Source: Domibacillus epiphyticus
GTDB taxonomy: Bacteria; Bacillota; Bacilli; Bacillales; Domibacillaceae
DNA length: 64,000 bases
Reading direction: 5' to 3'
NCBI RefSeq assembly: GCF_001975785.1
Contig: NZ_MSFI01000029.1
Coordinates: 40,473 to 104,472 of the forward strand
In this document: in pieces, positions 9,669 to 19,399 of the stretch
How positions within the stretch are numbered: the stretch's first letter is position 1
Layout of the letters: each line of letters begins with the position of its first letter
Notes under the pieces: model-generated
Databases searched by the model: none
Seen by the model: the letters and a program-made list of their open reading frames with translations, nothing else
Told to the model about the DNA's origin: nothing
Translations under genes and position numbers: made by a program

Positions 9669-9709
9669 CACAAAAAGACGCTGTAAGAATTACTTCTTAC
9701 AGCGTCTTT
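9669..9709 (-). terminator. Rho-independent terminator of prsW
   Basis: A perfect 16-bp stem (9674-9689 with 9694-9709) closes a four-base loop, followed on the minus strand by TTTTT. The stem begins within the prsW stop codon and lies directly before the sleB promoter, whose -35 region abuts it. Confidence 0.92.
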
Positions 9710-10376
9710 ACATTTTTGCCCGGTGATACGCTTCCGTTAAAATGTGTGCTTTCTTCACTTTTCTTAAGGCAAACCACCATAAAAAAAGCATGAATGGAAT
9801 GACGTAATAAATCCATACACTATCGATAAATAAAATATAATCAAATGATCCGTGCAGCAAAAACACAATTATAAACGCAAGGCTGAGCATTTTCTTTTCA
9901 AACTGAACTTTGCCAAATTTCGCCCGCCCGAAATAATAGCCCATAATCACACCAAACAGCGCGTGGCTCGAAACGGGCAAAAGCGCTCTTAAAAACGCAT
10001 ATTCTACACCATGCGCTGCCAGATAGAGCACATTTTCAGCCGTCGCAAATCCAAGTGACACACTGGTCGCGTACACGATACCATCATACGGTTCGTCGAA
10101 ATGAGTATGACGGTAAATTAAATAATATAAAATGAACCATTTCATAAATTCTTCAAGCATAGCCGTTGAGACAAATGCCTGTAAAAAACCATCGGACAAA
10201 AGCTGTTCTTCTTCAATTACATATTGTAAAAACATAACCGGAAACGTAATCAAGACGCCATATAAAAATGCCCTGGCGACCATGATGACAGGTTCCGATT
10301 CGTAACGGTCCCGCAAATAAAAGTAACAGAGAAGCGCAAGACCAGGTGCAATTCCCGCTGAAAGAATCGGGAGCAT
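9708..10376 (-). CDS. prsW: intramembrane metalloprotease PrsW
   Basis: Membrane protease that, in B. subtilis, makes the site-1 cut in the anti-sigma factor RsiW. The protein has about seven membrane segments. The PrsW signature is seen in MLEEFMKW (EExxK), the following TAENVLYL, and conserved histidines in SSHALFG and LLHGSFDY. I shortened the start to the ATG at 10376 (MLPILSAGIAPG, 222 residues), which has a GAGG ribosome-binding site. The longer frame would run into the upstream region shared with ansA. Confidence 0.92.
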   Translation of the reverse strand: MLPILSAGIAPGLALLCYFYLRDRYESEPVIMVARAFLYGVLITFPVMFLQYVIEEEQLLSDGFLQAFVSTAMLEEFMKWFILYYLIYRHTHFDEPYDGIVYATSVSLGFATAENVLYLAAHGVEYAFLRALLPVSSHALFGVIMGYYFGRAKFGKVQFEKKMLSLAFIIVFLLHGSFDYILFIDSVWIYYVIPFMLFLWWFALRKVKKAHILTEAYHRAKM

Positions 10377-10464
10377 ACGCTTTTCCTCTTTTCTTTCTGT
10401 TTTTTCCATCGTATCATGAGTAATGCATATTGAAAACAAACTTTCCATATAAGGAGCGATAAAC

Positions 10465-11418
10465 ATGACACCAAAAAATCTTTTGCTCATCCACACCGGT
10501 GGAACAATATCCATGAAAGCAAATGAAGAAACAGGTGCAGTTGATCAAGACGGCAAAAACCCGATTGCTTCTCTGAATGAATTCCCCGGGATCGATGCTG
10601 TTTTCTCTGTAAAAGAGCCCTTCCAAATTCCATCCCCGCATATGACGGTTAATGAAATGATGACTATTAAAGAATTAATCGATCAAACGGAGGCAGAGGG
10701 TGTTGTGATTACTCACGGTACAGATACAATGGAAGAAACAGCCTATTTTCTTGATTTAACTTTGACCAAACGAATCCCAGTTGTTTTCACCGGTGCAATG
10801 CGCTCAAGCAATGAGACCGGTTCCGACGGGCCATCGAATTTAATCAGCGCCGTGAAAACAGCGATGAGTGAAGAAGCCCATGATAAGGGAGTTCTCGTCG
10901 TCATGAATGATGCCATTCATAGCGCTCGATATGTGACAAAAGCGAACTGCGGAACCTTAGCTGCCTTTCAAAGTCCGGATACCGGCCCAATTGGTGTGGT
11001 ATTGAATAACACCGTTCATTTTTTTCACACACCTATGCCATCAGACACATTCGACATTAAAAATGTTAATTTGACTATTCCCGTCTTAACCGCCTATGCC
11101 GGTATGGATACATTTTTATTCAACCAGTTATCAAGTTGTGACGGCCTTGTCATTGAAGCCCTCGGTCAAGGCAATTTGCCGCCCGCAGCTGCACAAGCTG
11201 TCATTGAATTAATCCAATCGGGTCTGCCTGTCCTCATCACGTCAAGATGTGTCAGCGGGATTGTACAGCCGACCTACTCTTATGAAGGGGGCGGCCGAAC
11301 ATTACAAGAAGCTGGCGCGCTATTTTCAGGAGGTTTGAACGGTCAGAAAGCAAGATTAAAACTGCTTGCTGCTTTATCAGCCGGCCGAAAAGAAGATTTA
11401 CCGGCCATTTTCCCATAA
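10465..11418 (+). CDS. L-asparaginase
   Basis: Hydrolyses asparagine to aspartate and ammonia. The two catalytic threonine motifs are present: HTGGTIS near residue 10 and THGTDTMEET near residue 84. It also has the VFTGAMRSSNETGSDG substrate loop and a C-terminal SRCVSG segment. No signal peptide is seen, so it is predicted to be cytoplasmic. The start follows AAGGAG. It is divergent from prsW and convergent with ypdA. It is not especially close to B. subtilis AnsA, so I leave the symbol blank. Confidence 0.92.
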   Translation: MTPKNLLLIHTGGTISMKANEETGAVDQDGKNPIASLNEFPGIDAVFSVKEPFQIPSPHMTVNEMMTIKELIDQTEAEGVVITHGTDTMEETAYFLDLTLTKRIPVVFTGAMRSSNETGSDGPSNLISAVKTAMSEEAHDKGVLVVMNDAIHSARYVTKANCGTLAAFQSPDTGPIGVVLNNTVHFFHTPMPSDTFDIKNVNLTIPVLTAYAGMDTFLFNQLSSCDGLVIEALGQGNLPPAAAQAVIELIQSGLPVLITSRCVSGIVQPTYSYEGGGRTLQEAGALFSGGLNGQKARLKLLAALSAGRKEDLPAIFP

Positions 11419-11423
11419 CAAAT

Positions 11424-11450
11424 GGCGGGCTGTTTATTTCCCGCCTTTTT
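11424..11450 (+). terminator. Rho-independent terminator of the asparaginase gene
   Basis: GGCGGG, a 10-base loop, CCCGCC, then TTTTT, six bases after the asparaginase stop. The hairpin overlaps the last codons of the convergent ypdA gene. Confidence 0.85.
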
Positions 11451-12411
11451 CCCGTTCTAAAATGGCTGCTGCAATTTCACCGCCATGAAAGCGGCCATTT
11501 TCAATAAAAATTTCGTTTGCATTATTCCCTGCCGCAATAACACCCGCAATAAATATTCCATTCACATTTGTTTCTTTCGTTTCTTCGTTATAGATCGGTC
11601 GTCCTGTCTCCCGGTCGATTTCAACTCCGATTTTCGTAAGAAACGAATGATCTGGGTGATAACCTGTCATCGCGAACACGAAGTCATTTTGAATCGTCAC
11701 TCTCTGTTTATCCGTTTCGTATGTAAACGAATCTTCTGTTATTTTTCTAGGTTCCGCGTTAAAAACCATCTGAATCTCCCCGTTGCGCACAAGAGCATCA
11801 AACTCCGGCAAAATCCACGGCTTTATGCTCGGTGAATACTCGCTTCCACGATAAATGACCGTCACTCTTGCACCTGCTTTATGAAGCTCAAGCGCAGCGT
11901 CCACCGCCGAATTTTTGCCGCCAATCACAACGGTGTCTGTATCGAAAAACGGGTGTGCTTCTTTAAAATAATGGAATACATGATCAAGCTCTTCACCGGG
12001 GATGTTCATGTAATTCGGATGGTCATAGTACCCTGTAGCAATTATGACATACGGTGCTTCATACTGGCCTTTTGATGTGGAAACGCAAAAAAATCCGTTT
12101 TCCTGCCTGGCAATACGGTTTACCTGCTCGAAACGGTTTATGCGCAGTTCTTTTAATTTCACCACTTCCCGATAATAAACAAGCGCTTGATTACGATGCG
12201 GTTTGCGTTCTTCAATAATAAATGGGACATCACCAATCGCGAGTTTTTCGCTCGAACTGAAAAATGTTTGATGTGTCGGATATTGATAGATCGCGTTCAC
12301 GATGTTACCTTTTTCGATAACGAGCGGGTTTTTACCGATTTGTTTCATTGCAATCGCAGCTGCTAAACCGCACGGACCGCCGCCTACAATAATGCAGTCT
12401 TCCCTCTTCAT
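11434..12411 (-). CDS. ypdA: YpdA family bacillithiol disulfide reductase
   Basis: FAD/NADPH-dependent oxidoreductase of the YpdA (Bdr) family, which reduces oxidized bacillithiol in Firmicutes. The N-terminal GGGPCGLAAAIAMK motif binds FAD and carries the single conserved cysteine (Cys14). A second dinucleotide motif, VVIGGKNSAVDAALELHKAG (around residues 160-180), binds NADPH. A C-terminal FIAGVIAAG segment contacts FAD. The classical CxxC of thioredoxin reductase is absent, as expected for this family. Length is 325 residues. Confidence 0.92.
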   Translation of the reverse strand: MKREDCIIVGGGPCGLAAAIAMKQIGKNPLVIEKGNIVNAIYQYPTHQTFFSSSEKLAIGDVPFIIEERKPHRNQALVYYREVVKLKELRINRFEQVNRIARQENGFFCVSTSKGQYEAPYVIIATGYYDHPNYMNIPGEELDHVFHYFKEAHPFFDTDTVVIGGKNSAVDAALELHKAGARVTVIYRGSEYSPSIKPWILPEFDALVRNGEIQMVFNAEPRKITEDSFTYETDKQRVTIQNDFVFAMTGYHPDHSFLTKIGVEIDRETGRPIYNEETKETNVNGIFIAGVIAAGNNANEIFIENGRFHGGEIAAAILEREKGGK

Positions 12412-12487
12412 TCTAGTTCTCTCCTGTCCTTGTTCATCTCCATAATCTATTGTAGAAAAAAAGACAGATCAATTCAATTAGACACAC

Positions 12488-13372
12488 TTACAGACGGCTG
12501 TTCAGCCACTTGCTCCACTCTTCCTCTGTCTTTCCAACAAAAAACCGCTCAGCATATTTTGGCAATCTGTTGGTTAACGCTGCGCCCAAAAGCCCGATCT
12601 CTATATCCTTATTCACCTTTCGAAACTCTTCAGCTAACGAAAGTGTCAAAGATACATTCTCCTGTTTTGTACAGGAAATGAACAATAGTTTCGGCTTCAC
12701 GATACCGGTCACAGTGAACATATCCGCATCAGTTATTCCTGTACCAAGGGAAATGACTTCATACCCGAGACGCCTTACAAAGAAAGTGAAAATAAGCAGT
12801 TCCATTTCATTACTTTCTCCCGGACCGTACACAGCCACAATTTTTGGCAGCCCCTGATTAATCGGAAATGAATGCAAGAGCATGTCAATTCGTGATCGAA
12901 GAATTGATGCTGCAAAATGCTTGTGAGCTGTCGTAATCGTTTCCTCTTCCCAAAGATTTTCAATTTGGACAAGCAAAGGACCAAGAATACTCATGAAAAC
13001 GCAGTCAATTGTATAAAGAGCAAATGCCTTGTTGATTATTTTCTGTGCGTTCAATCCGTCAAAATGAAGAAGAGCCTCCAAAAGCTCTTCCGATAATAAC
13101 TTTTGATAATTCACTTCTGCTGAAAAAGAGGATTTCTGGTCTGTTTCTTGCTGATTAAGAATCGAGACTGCCTGACTGATTGTAAAGCCCTGCTGTACTT
13201 TTTCAGACAGCCATTTCAATTTGTGGATATGCTCGTCTGTATATAGTCTGTGTCCCGCATCATTACGGACAGGCTTTAAAATGTGATACCGCCTTTCCCA
13301 AGCTCGAAGCGTTCCAGGCTGAATTCCTGTCAATGTAGAGACTGCTTTCATATTATATTTCCCTGCGTTCAT
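12488..13372 (-). CDS. MerR-type regulator with degenerate B12-binding-like domain
   Basis: An N-terminal MerR helix-turn-helix (MKAVSTLTGIQPGTLRAWERRY, with the H-R-LY-D wing) is followed by a helical cap and a C-terminal Rossmann-like domain, the layout of the CarH/LitR/MlrA group. In photoreceptor members the cap has W-x9-EH and the Rossmann domain has E-x-H-x-x-G, whose histidine ligates cobalt. Here the cap reads W141-x9-K151-H152 and the ligand motif reads E186-S-N188-E-M-E191, so the histidine and glycine are gone. Loss of cobalamin binding is inferred. Targets are unknown. It lies between ypdA and ypbG. Confidence 0.82.
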   Translation of the reverse strand: MNAGKYNMKAVSTLTGIQPGTLRAWERRYHILKPVRNDAGHRLYTDEHIHKLKWLSEKVQQGFTISQAVSILNQQETDQKSSFSAEVNYQKLLSEELLEALLHFDGLNAQKIINKAFALYTIDCVFMSILGPLLVQIENLWEEETITTAHKHFAASILRSRIDMLLHSFPINQGLPKIVAVYGPGESNEMELLIFTFFVRRLGYEVISLGTGITDADMFTVTGIVKPKLLFISCTKQENVSLTLSLAEEFRKVNKDIEIGLLGAALTNRLPKYAERFFVGKTEEEWSKWLNSRL

Positions 13373-13404
13373 CTGCTCGTCCTTTCCAACACGGTGAATA
13401 TTGT

Positions 13405-14163
13405 TTACCCTTCCGGCCGCCTAATCGTTATAAAATGTGTTTCAGCACGTGCACCGAGGCGCAGCGGAATGCCAGTTGTCCCGTAACCATTTGATACAAG
13501 CATGTGAATGCCGTTCACATGTTTCCACCGACCTTTTTCATACAGCCCCCACCGCCCAAGACGGATTTGTCCACCATGCGTATGCCCGCTTAACATTACA
13601 GCAATACGATCTTCTTTTTGAATTTTACGGATAAACCCTGGGTTATGACTGACGATGATTTTATACGCATGAGAAGGAACATCGGAAAGAAGAGAAAATT
13701 TATCGATTTTCCCTTTTCCCAGGTCATCTGTTCCAAGAATGTATACATCCGGCGACAAAGCGGCCGATCCATTTTTTAACACCGTCACATTCCATTCAGA
13801 GAAAATAGCCGCGAGACGCTCGAATTCAATTTCATAGTCATTATTTCCGGGCACAAAATAAACCGGGGCAACCGCAGCCAGTCTCTTTATATTTTCTCTG
13901 ATCCGCTCGTCCCGAACGCCTCCTTCACATAAATCTCCGCCAATAATGACCGCCTGTGCGCGTCCCTGAACATGCTTAATAATTGACGGATGGACAAGAC
14001 GACGATGAATATCTGAAATAAAAAAAAGCGCAAGCGGCGCCTTTTCCGGAAATCGTTTATCGGCTATGATCGTCTCTTTTACTTCATTATGAAAAGCTTC
14101 TTTCCACATATAAAGCCCGGCTGCAGCAAATGGTGCCGCAGCCAGTAGGAGTTGTTTCAACAT
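13405..14163 (-). CDS. ypbG: membrane-anchored metallophosphoesterase (YpbG-like)
   Basis: Calcineurin-like phosphoesterase of 252 residues with an N-terminal hydrophobic anchor. The metal-binding motifs appear in order: SDIH (near 50), GGDLCEGG (near 75), GNNDYE (near 105), SHNP (near 172) and SGHTHGGQ (near 191). The GNND in place of GNHD is common in the YkuE/YpbG branch. The substrate is unknown. Position between the regulator gene and the recS region agrees with ypbG of B. subtilis. Confidence 0.87.
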   Translation of the reverse strand: MLKQLLLAAAPFAAAGLYMWKEAFHNEVKETIIADKRFPEKAPLALFFISDIHRRLVHPSIIKHVQGRAQAVIIGGDLCEGGVRDERIRENIKRLAAVAPVYFVPGNNDYEIEFERLAAIFSEWNVTVLKNGSAALSPDVYILGTDDLGKGKIDKFSLLSDVPSHAYKIIVSHNPGFIRKIQKEDRIAVMLSGHTHGGQIRLGRWGLYEKGRWKHVNGIHMLVSNGYGTTGIPLRLGARAETHFITIRRPEG

Positions 14164-14192
14164 TGGCTTCCCTTCATTTCTGTAAACTATTC

Positions 14193-14477
14193 TTATTCTG
14201 TATCACGCTCTTGATTTTCATCCGCTGTCTCATTTTTTTCTGTAATCACTTGATTCACATCCGTTTTGTCTTCTTTAAACACATACACAGCAAGAAAAGG
14301 AGAAGCGATAAAAAAGATTAGCATGACGGTTAACAAAGGATAATGACGTTTTTTTTCGTCTTTTTCTTTTACCGGCCTTTTAAGTGTTTGAAAATCTGTC
14401 TCTGTTACATCTTCTTCTACTTTTGTTAAAGGCTTTTTGTTTTTTTCTGCCATTTCACGGTAGGGGTCTTTCACCAT
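14193..14477 (-). CDS. small single-pass membrane protein, YpbE-like N-terminal half
   Basis: A 94-residue protein: a charged cytoplasmic segment, one membrane helix (about residues 48-67, YPLLTVMLIFFIASPFLAVY), and an acidic external tail. The start at 14477 is fixed by GGGAGGAACGATC before the ATG; a longer frame upstream is not supported. In B. subtilis this position holds ypbE, a longer protein with a C-terminal LysM domain. Here the tail ends before any LysM, so it may be a truncated relative. Function is unknown. Confidence 0.65.
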   Translation of the reverse strand: MVKDPYREMAEKNKKPLTKVEEDVTETDFQTLKRPVKEKDEKKRHYPLLTVMLIFFIASPFLAVYVFKEDKTDVNQVITEKNETADENQERDTE

Positions 14478-14553
14478 GATCGTTCCTCCCAGTTGAATCG
14501 TAAAAAGCTTCATTGTTATCATTATACTCGACAAGTACATCCTGGTTAATAGG

Positions 14554-15996
14554 TCATTTTTCCGGCAGAAGCCGAGCGAGCATATCACGCCAGAATGCCC
14601 TCTCCTCAATACGGTTATTCACCTGTTCTTTTTCATAATTAGTTAAATGAATTCCACACCGATCACAGCATTGCGCCTGTTCGACTGACTCTTCATTAAA
14701 AAATCGCATATACCCTTTGCGGCGGCAATCCGAAGAAGTAAGCCAGTTCACCATTTCTTTTCGTTTCACAGCTTTTCGCTCAAGTAAATCGTCCCTTTTT
14801 TGGCGAATATAATGGGTAGAGTTCACATTCAGCCGTTCGGCTTCTTGTTTGTAGTGAACGGCAAATCGGGCTTGTGTCTCTGACAAGGCAGGCTGAATGT
14901 CGCGTACTTTAATCCTTTGTTCAGTCAACTGTCGGATTTGCCCGTCGTCGGGAAACTCCATTTCTGCGATAAATTCATGCAATCTTTCGTCCCCTGGTAC
15001 ATACAGAAGAACAGCTATGGATGCATGACCATCACGCCCAGCCCTTCCAATTTCTTGCAAATAGGATTCCATTTGCGGCGGCATATGATAATGAATGACA
15101 TATCGTACATTTTCTTTATTAATCCCCATTCCAAATGCACTTGTAGCGCATACGACGTCCAGTTCACCCGTTAGAAATTGATGTTGAATGAGCAGGCGGT
15201 CACCAGCATCCATTCCACCGTGATAATAAGCAGCATTATCCATTCCCGCTATTTTTAAGTGTTGGACAGCTTCCTCTGCAGCCTTCCTTCCGGAAAAATA
15301 CACAATCCCTGGCTTTTGAAAAAACGACACAAGTTCAATGAGCCTTTTTTGCTTATCTGTTTGATCCGGCAACCGTTCTACTTGTATGGCTATATTTTCA
15401 CGGTTAACAGAAAATACCCATTCTTTTACAGATTCAAGCTGAAGGCCTTCCTTGATATCTTTTCGCACTTTTTCAGTTGCTGTTGCCGTCAACGCCAGGG
15501 TTAGCGGGTTCCCGAGTTTTTTCCGAACATCACCAAGCAGACGGTAATCAGGGCGAAAATCATATCCCCACTGAGATATACAGTGCGCTTCATCAACTAC
15601 AAACAGGGAAACGGTTAACTGATGCAGCGTTTGAATCACATTCGGTATTTGCAGCATTTCCGGCGATAAAAATATAAATTTATACCGGTTCAAGTTGGCG
15701 AGAGCAGCTGTTTTTTCTTCATAGTGCAAAAACGAATTCAGTGCAATCACCCGTTTCTCTCCACGCATTTTTAACTGCTCAGTCTGGTCCTGCATAAGAG
15801 AAAGGAGTGGTGAAACGATGACTACAGCACCCGGTAAAATATATGCAGGCAGCTGATAACAAAGGGATTTCCCTGTTCCTGTAGGAAGCATGCTGAGCGT
15901 ATTTTCACCAGAAAGAATTGATTCAATTGTTTCTCTTTGCCCCGGACGGAAAGAGTCAAAACCAAATTGTTCATATAGCAGGTCATCAATCATCAT
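14554..15996 (-). CDS. recS: RecQ-type ATP-dependent DNA helicase (RecS)
   Basis: 3'-5' SF2 helicase for recombination and repair. Motifs seen: the Q motif region [14 protein letters not shown], Walker [58 protein letters not shown] and EIGRAGRDG. The zinc-binding cysteines lie at the C-terminus ([16 protein letters not shown]). There is no HRDC domain, and the 480-residue length fits the shorter RecS form of Bacillus rather than full RecQ. It overlaps ypbB by four bases (ATGA). Confidence 0.93.
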   Translation of the reverse strand: MMIDDLLYEQFGFDSFRPGQRETIESILSGENTLSMLPTGTGKSLCYQLPAYILPGAVVIVSPLLSLMQDQTEQLKMRGEKRVIALNSFLHYEEKTAALANLNRYKFIFLSPEMLQIPNVIQTLHQLTVSLFVVDEAHCISQWGYDFRPDYRLLGDVRKKLGNPLTLALTATATEKVRKDIKEGLQLESVKEWVFSVNRENIAIQVERLPDQTDKQKRLIELVSFFQKPGIVYFSGRKAAEEAVQHLKIAGMDNAAYYHGGMDAGDRLLIQHQFLTGELDVVCATSAFGMGINKENVRYVIHYHMPPQMESYLQEIGRAGRDGHASIAVLLYVPGDERLHEFIAEMEFPDDGQIRQLTEQRIKVRDIQPALSETQARFAVHYKQEAERLNVNSTHYIRQKRDDLLERKAVKRKEMVNWLTSSDCRRKGYMRFFNEESVEQAQCCDRCGIHLTNYEKEQVNNRIEERAFWRDMLARLLPEK

Positions 15997-17042
15997 ATTG
16001 TATTCCTGCTTTCTTTCGCCAGGACAAGCCGAATTTGAAAATAGGAATGTTCCGGCAGCTTTTCTTTTATTGGCTTTAATTGACGATTTGATAGGACTTC
16101 AGCCACTTTTAAAACGGCATCTTCTTTCTCTTTATCTATAAATGGCCGGATAGAAAATGACGGATCATTTAACGCCAGTTCAACGACATGGTCTTCGATT
16201 GTCGCTTTTTTTAAACGTCTTGCGGGGGCAATCTGATCAATCGTCATGCCTTTTTTTAAATATTCCGCTGTCTGCCTTGCCGATGACGTCAACGTAACCG
16301 GGTTATATATATCCGAAACAATCATTTGCAATAAAGGCGTTTTATGAGGTGATTCCGTTACTTTTCGTACCATAGAGTGAAGTGCATGAAGAAACCGAAA
16401 CCAGTACTCCGTCTCCTCCATCTTCATCCATTCAGCAGCCTGCATGACTGTTTTTCCTGTTTGTCCTTGACCTGAAAACCTAATAACAATGCACTCAGGC
16501 TGTTCTGGCAACAGCTGAAATAGATAATCAAGCTCCATAAACAGGGAAGAGGCTAGTTCTTCTTTAGAACAAGGTGCTTTCCTTAAAAAACGCCTCACCC
16601 ATTCATGAAGTGTTTCATCACGTGTAATTGGATAATAGGAGGAATCACGGTAAGCAAGGTGGGACGCAACCTGGACGAGCAATTGAAGACGACTGAAGAA
16701 AACAGAAGCCGTTCCGGAAAACTGCCATCCAGACAAGTCAGGAAATGATCCGGTCTCAGAAAAGCACCCGTTCATTCTCTCAAGGCCTTCTTTTGTCACA
16801 AATGGACGATGTAAATCCCCTGCTATATATGTATTTCTCATTAAATTATTCATCATGGTTTCAAATGTATCAGATGTTAAAAATGGAGCCGTATGAAACC
16901 ATTTTGTCAAACGGTACAAATGCGCGTCTTGAATAGTCTGCGCGGATTTTTTTCCTTTTAATAAATGATAAACAGACGATGACGTGCGCTCTCCTTCTAC
17001 AGCCTTTATAGCATTCACAATAACGGCCTCCAAGCACCGCAC
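15993..17042 (-). CDS. ypbB: helix-turn-helix protein YpbB
   Basis: 349 residues. The N-terminus ([23 protein letters not shown] region) matches YpbB of B. subtilis, and a C-terminal HTH_40-type segment (about residues 255-300, around [21 protein letters not shown]) resembles the helicase-associated HRDC-like helix-turn-helix of RecQ partners. The start is a GTG at 17042 after GGGGTGAT. Overlap with recS implies coupled expression, so a role together with RecS is likely but unproven. Confidence 0.88.
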   Translation of the reverse strand: MRCLEAVIVNAIKAVEGERTSSSVYHLLKGKKSAQTIQDAHLYRLTKWFHTAPFLTSDTFETMMNNLMRNTYIAGDLHRPFVTKEGLERMNGCFSETGSFPDLSGWQFSGTASVFFSRLQLLVQVASHLAYRDSSYYPITRDETLHEWVRRFLRKAPCSKEELASSLFMELDYLFQLLPEQPECIVIRFSGQGQTGKTVMQAAEWMKMEETEYWFRFLHALHSMVRKVTESPHKTPLLQMIVSDIYNPVTLTSSARQTAEYLKKGMTIDQIAPARRLKKATIEDHVVELALNDPSFSIRPFIDKEKEDAVLKVAEVLSNRQLKPIKEKLPEHSYFQIRLVLAKESRNTI

Positions 17043-17154
17043 TAATCATCACCCCTTCTTTTTGCTTGTTTCATTGTATCACAAAACATCCGTTCCAGTC
17101 CTTTTAATTCTCTTAATGCGAACCCTTTTATTTAGTGCGTGAAGAAGTTTTTTA

Positions 17155-17183
17155 TTGAAAAGTAATTTAATCGGATTTAAAAT
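17155..17183 (+). promoter_or_regulatory. sigma-A-type promoter of fer
   Basis: TTGAAA, 17-base spacer, TAAAAT, about 57 bases before the fer start in the divergent ypbB-fer interval. Confidence 0.6.
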
Positions 17184-17185
17184 GA

Positions 17186-17488
<303 letters not shown>

Positions 17489-17492
17489 AAAT

Positions 17493-17531
17493 AAAAAGCG
17501 GCCCCCGTTCTTAACGCGGGGGCCGCTTTTT
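17493..17531. terminator. bidirectional terminator between fer and resE
   Basis: A perfect GC-rich stem (17498-17507 with 17517-17526) with a nine-base loop, flanked by AAAAA and TTTTT, so it can act in both directions for the convergent fer (+) and resDE (-) transcripts. Confidence 0.93.
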
Positions 17532-17620
17532 ATGAGGTATCGAGCCGTTTTTCGTCAATTCCAGTTAGATTGTCCAATTATAAATTTGAGAAATGACCAT
17601 TCCTGGTTTTGAATTTTTTG

Positions 17621-19399
17621 TCAAGTATGCCGTGGAATTGTAAAGAAAAAGACAGTTCCATGACCAAGATGACTTTGCACTTTAATCGTACCACCATGTG
17701 CATGAACAATATTTTTTGCGATGGATAAGCCCAGACCAGTGCCTGACTGTCCGCGTGTCCGTGCTTTATCTGCTTTATAAAAACGCTCAAATACAAACGG
17801 CAAGTCTTCTTCGGGAATACCCGCTCCCGAATCCTCAACACGAATTAAATGAAACTGATCTTTTAATTTATGAACAACTGTCACACAGCCATGATTAGGT
17901 GTATGACGGAGAGCATTATCAATTAAATTTGTCAGAACCTGTTCAATTCTGTCTTCATCGATCGATACGGGCATTTCGGAATGGCTTGTTTCGGCCATCA
18001 ATTGAATATGTTTTTCTTTTGCAATGCCTTGGAACTTATTTGTTACCCGGATTAAAAATTGCTCTATATCTACTTCTTCTTTATTTAAGGTAATATGCCC
18101 AGCCTGCATTCGTGCAAGATCGAGAAGTTCATTTACGAGACGCCCCATTCTCATGGACTCCTCATGAATGATTTGAGCAATTTCCCTTTTCTCTTCTTCT
18201 GTTGCCGCAATGTCATCAACAATTGCTTCACTATATCCCTGCATCATCGAAATCGGCGTGCGCAATTCATGAGATACATTCGCTATAAAATCTTCACGCA
18301 ATTTATCAAGACGGCGCTCTTCTGTCATATCTCTGACAACGGTAACTGCACCACGCACAGACTCCCCGTTATAAAGCGGACTGACAATTATTACATAGGA
18401 ACGCCCCTGCATCGTTAACTCGCCTTCCTGTTCTGTTTCCGTTTTCACCGCTTCCTTAAATAAATTATTTAATAGTAACGGTACATCCCCTACATGACCA
18501 TGTGCTTTTTTCTCAAACTTCCAGTTATGTAAGAATTGCCGGGCCGGCGGATTTGTAATCAGCACATTCGCATTTTGATCCAGTGTGATCACTCCGTCTG
18601 CCATGGAACTTAGAATGCTGGACAACTGTTCTTTTTCTTGATTGAGCGCATGAATATTGCCTTTAAGATGATATGCCATTTTGTTAAAAGACGTCGCCAG
18701 TGCCCCAATCTCATCATTCGTTAAAATGGGAACTTTCATATCAAAGTGCCCTTGAGAAAGTTCCGTTGCCGCTTCACGCATCTTGCGGAGCGGGGCCGTT
18801 ACACGTGTAGACAAAAAGAACGCAAAAATGGTCGTCAATACAATGGCAATACCAGCAGCTGCTAATAGAAGCTTCGTTGTCTGTTCAGTCGTTTCTCTCA
18901 TTACTTCAAGAGACTGATAGATGAACACGGCTCCACTTTCTCCGTTATTCATTTCAAATGGTACACCGACAATAAAAGAGTTTTCGTAACGGCTGTCTGT
19001 ACTCGATCCTTCATCGACCGGAATCTCCGCCTTTACTTTTTGACGGCTATCAAAAACAGCAGACAGCCTCGGATCTCCCGTAATGGTTTCCTTGCTTATT
19101 TTTGCTTCATCTGTTTCAAGCGGAGAGTAATGGTAGGTACTTACATTTTCAGCAATCATGACATGAGCAGGTTCATCGACAAGCTCCCACGCGACTCCTA
19201 AGCCCGTTTCTTTGTTTTCATGGTCCTCAATGACCACCGCAATTTTTTCTGCTGTGTTTTCCAGCTGCTGCTCCACTTGTGTAATATGATAGTTTTCAAA
19301 AAACTCTAGCATTAAAATCGTTAAAAACGCTAAGACAAATGAAACGAGAAGCAAGATTGTAATCCATAGCTTTCCGACAACGCTGCGCCAAATCTTCAT
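17621..19399 (-). CDS. resE: two-component sensor histidine kinase ResE
   Basis: Senses oxygen limitation or nitric oxide and phosphorylates ResD. Two membrane segments (about residues 10-32 and 178-200) bracket an external domain. Next come a HAMP region (TRVTAPLRKMREAATELS), a PAS domain (ILSSMADGVITLDQNANVLITN) and the dimerization helix with the phospho-accepting histidine in SHELRTPISMM. The ATPase boxes are NLIDNALRHT, DSGAGIPEE and GTGLGLSI. Length (592) matches B. subtilis ResE. It overlaps resD by four bases. Confidence 0.95.
   Translation of the reverse strand: MKIWRSVVGKLWITILLLVSFVLAFLTILMLEFFENYHITQVEQQLENTAEKIAVVIEDHENKETGLGVAWELVDEPAHVMIAENVSTYHYSPLETDEAKISKETITGDPRLSAVFDSRQKVKAEIPVDEGSSTDSRYENSFIVGVPFEMNNGESGAVFIYQSLEVMRETTEQTTKLLLAAAGIAIVLTTIFAFFLSTRVTAPLRKMREAATELSQGHFDMKVPILTNDEIGALATSFNKMAYHLKGNIHALNQEKEQLSSILSSMADGVITLDQNANVLITNPPARQFLHNWKFEKKAHGHVGDVPLLLNNLFKEAVKTETEQEGELTMQGRSYVIIVSPLYNGESVRGAVTVVRDMTEERRLDKLREDFIANVSHELRTPISMMQGYSEAIVDDIAATEEEKREIAQIIHEESMRMGRLVNELLDLARMQAGHITLNKEEVDIEQFLIRVTNKFQGIAKEKHIQLMAETSHSEMPVSIDEDRIEQVLTNLIDNALRHTPNHGCVTVVHKLKDQFHLIRVEDSGAGIPEEDLPFVFERFYKADKARTRGQSGTGLGLSIAKNIVHAHGGTIKVQSHLGHGTVFFFTIPRHT

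Noticed and set aside
10377..10514. Longer PrsW N-terminus
   Set aside because: It would overlap the divergent asparaginase gene and its upstream region; the shorter start has a ribosome-binding site and the expected first membrane helix.
14478..14609. Longer start for the YpbE-like membrane protein
   Set aside because: It would run into the end of recS; GGGAGG points to the ATG at 14477.
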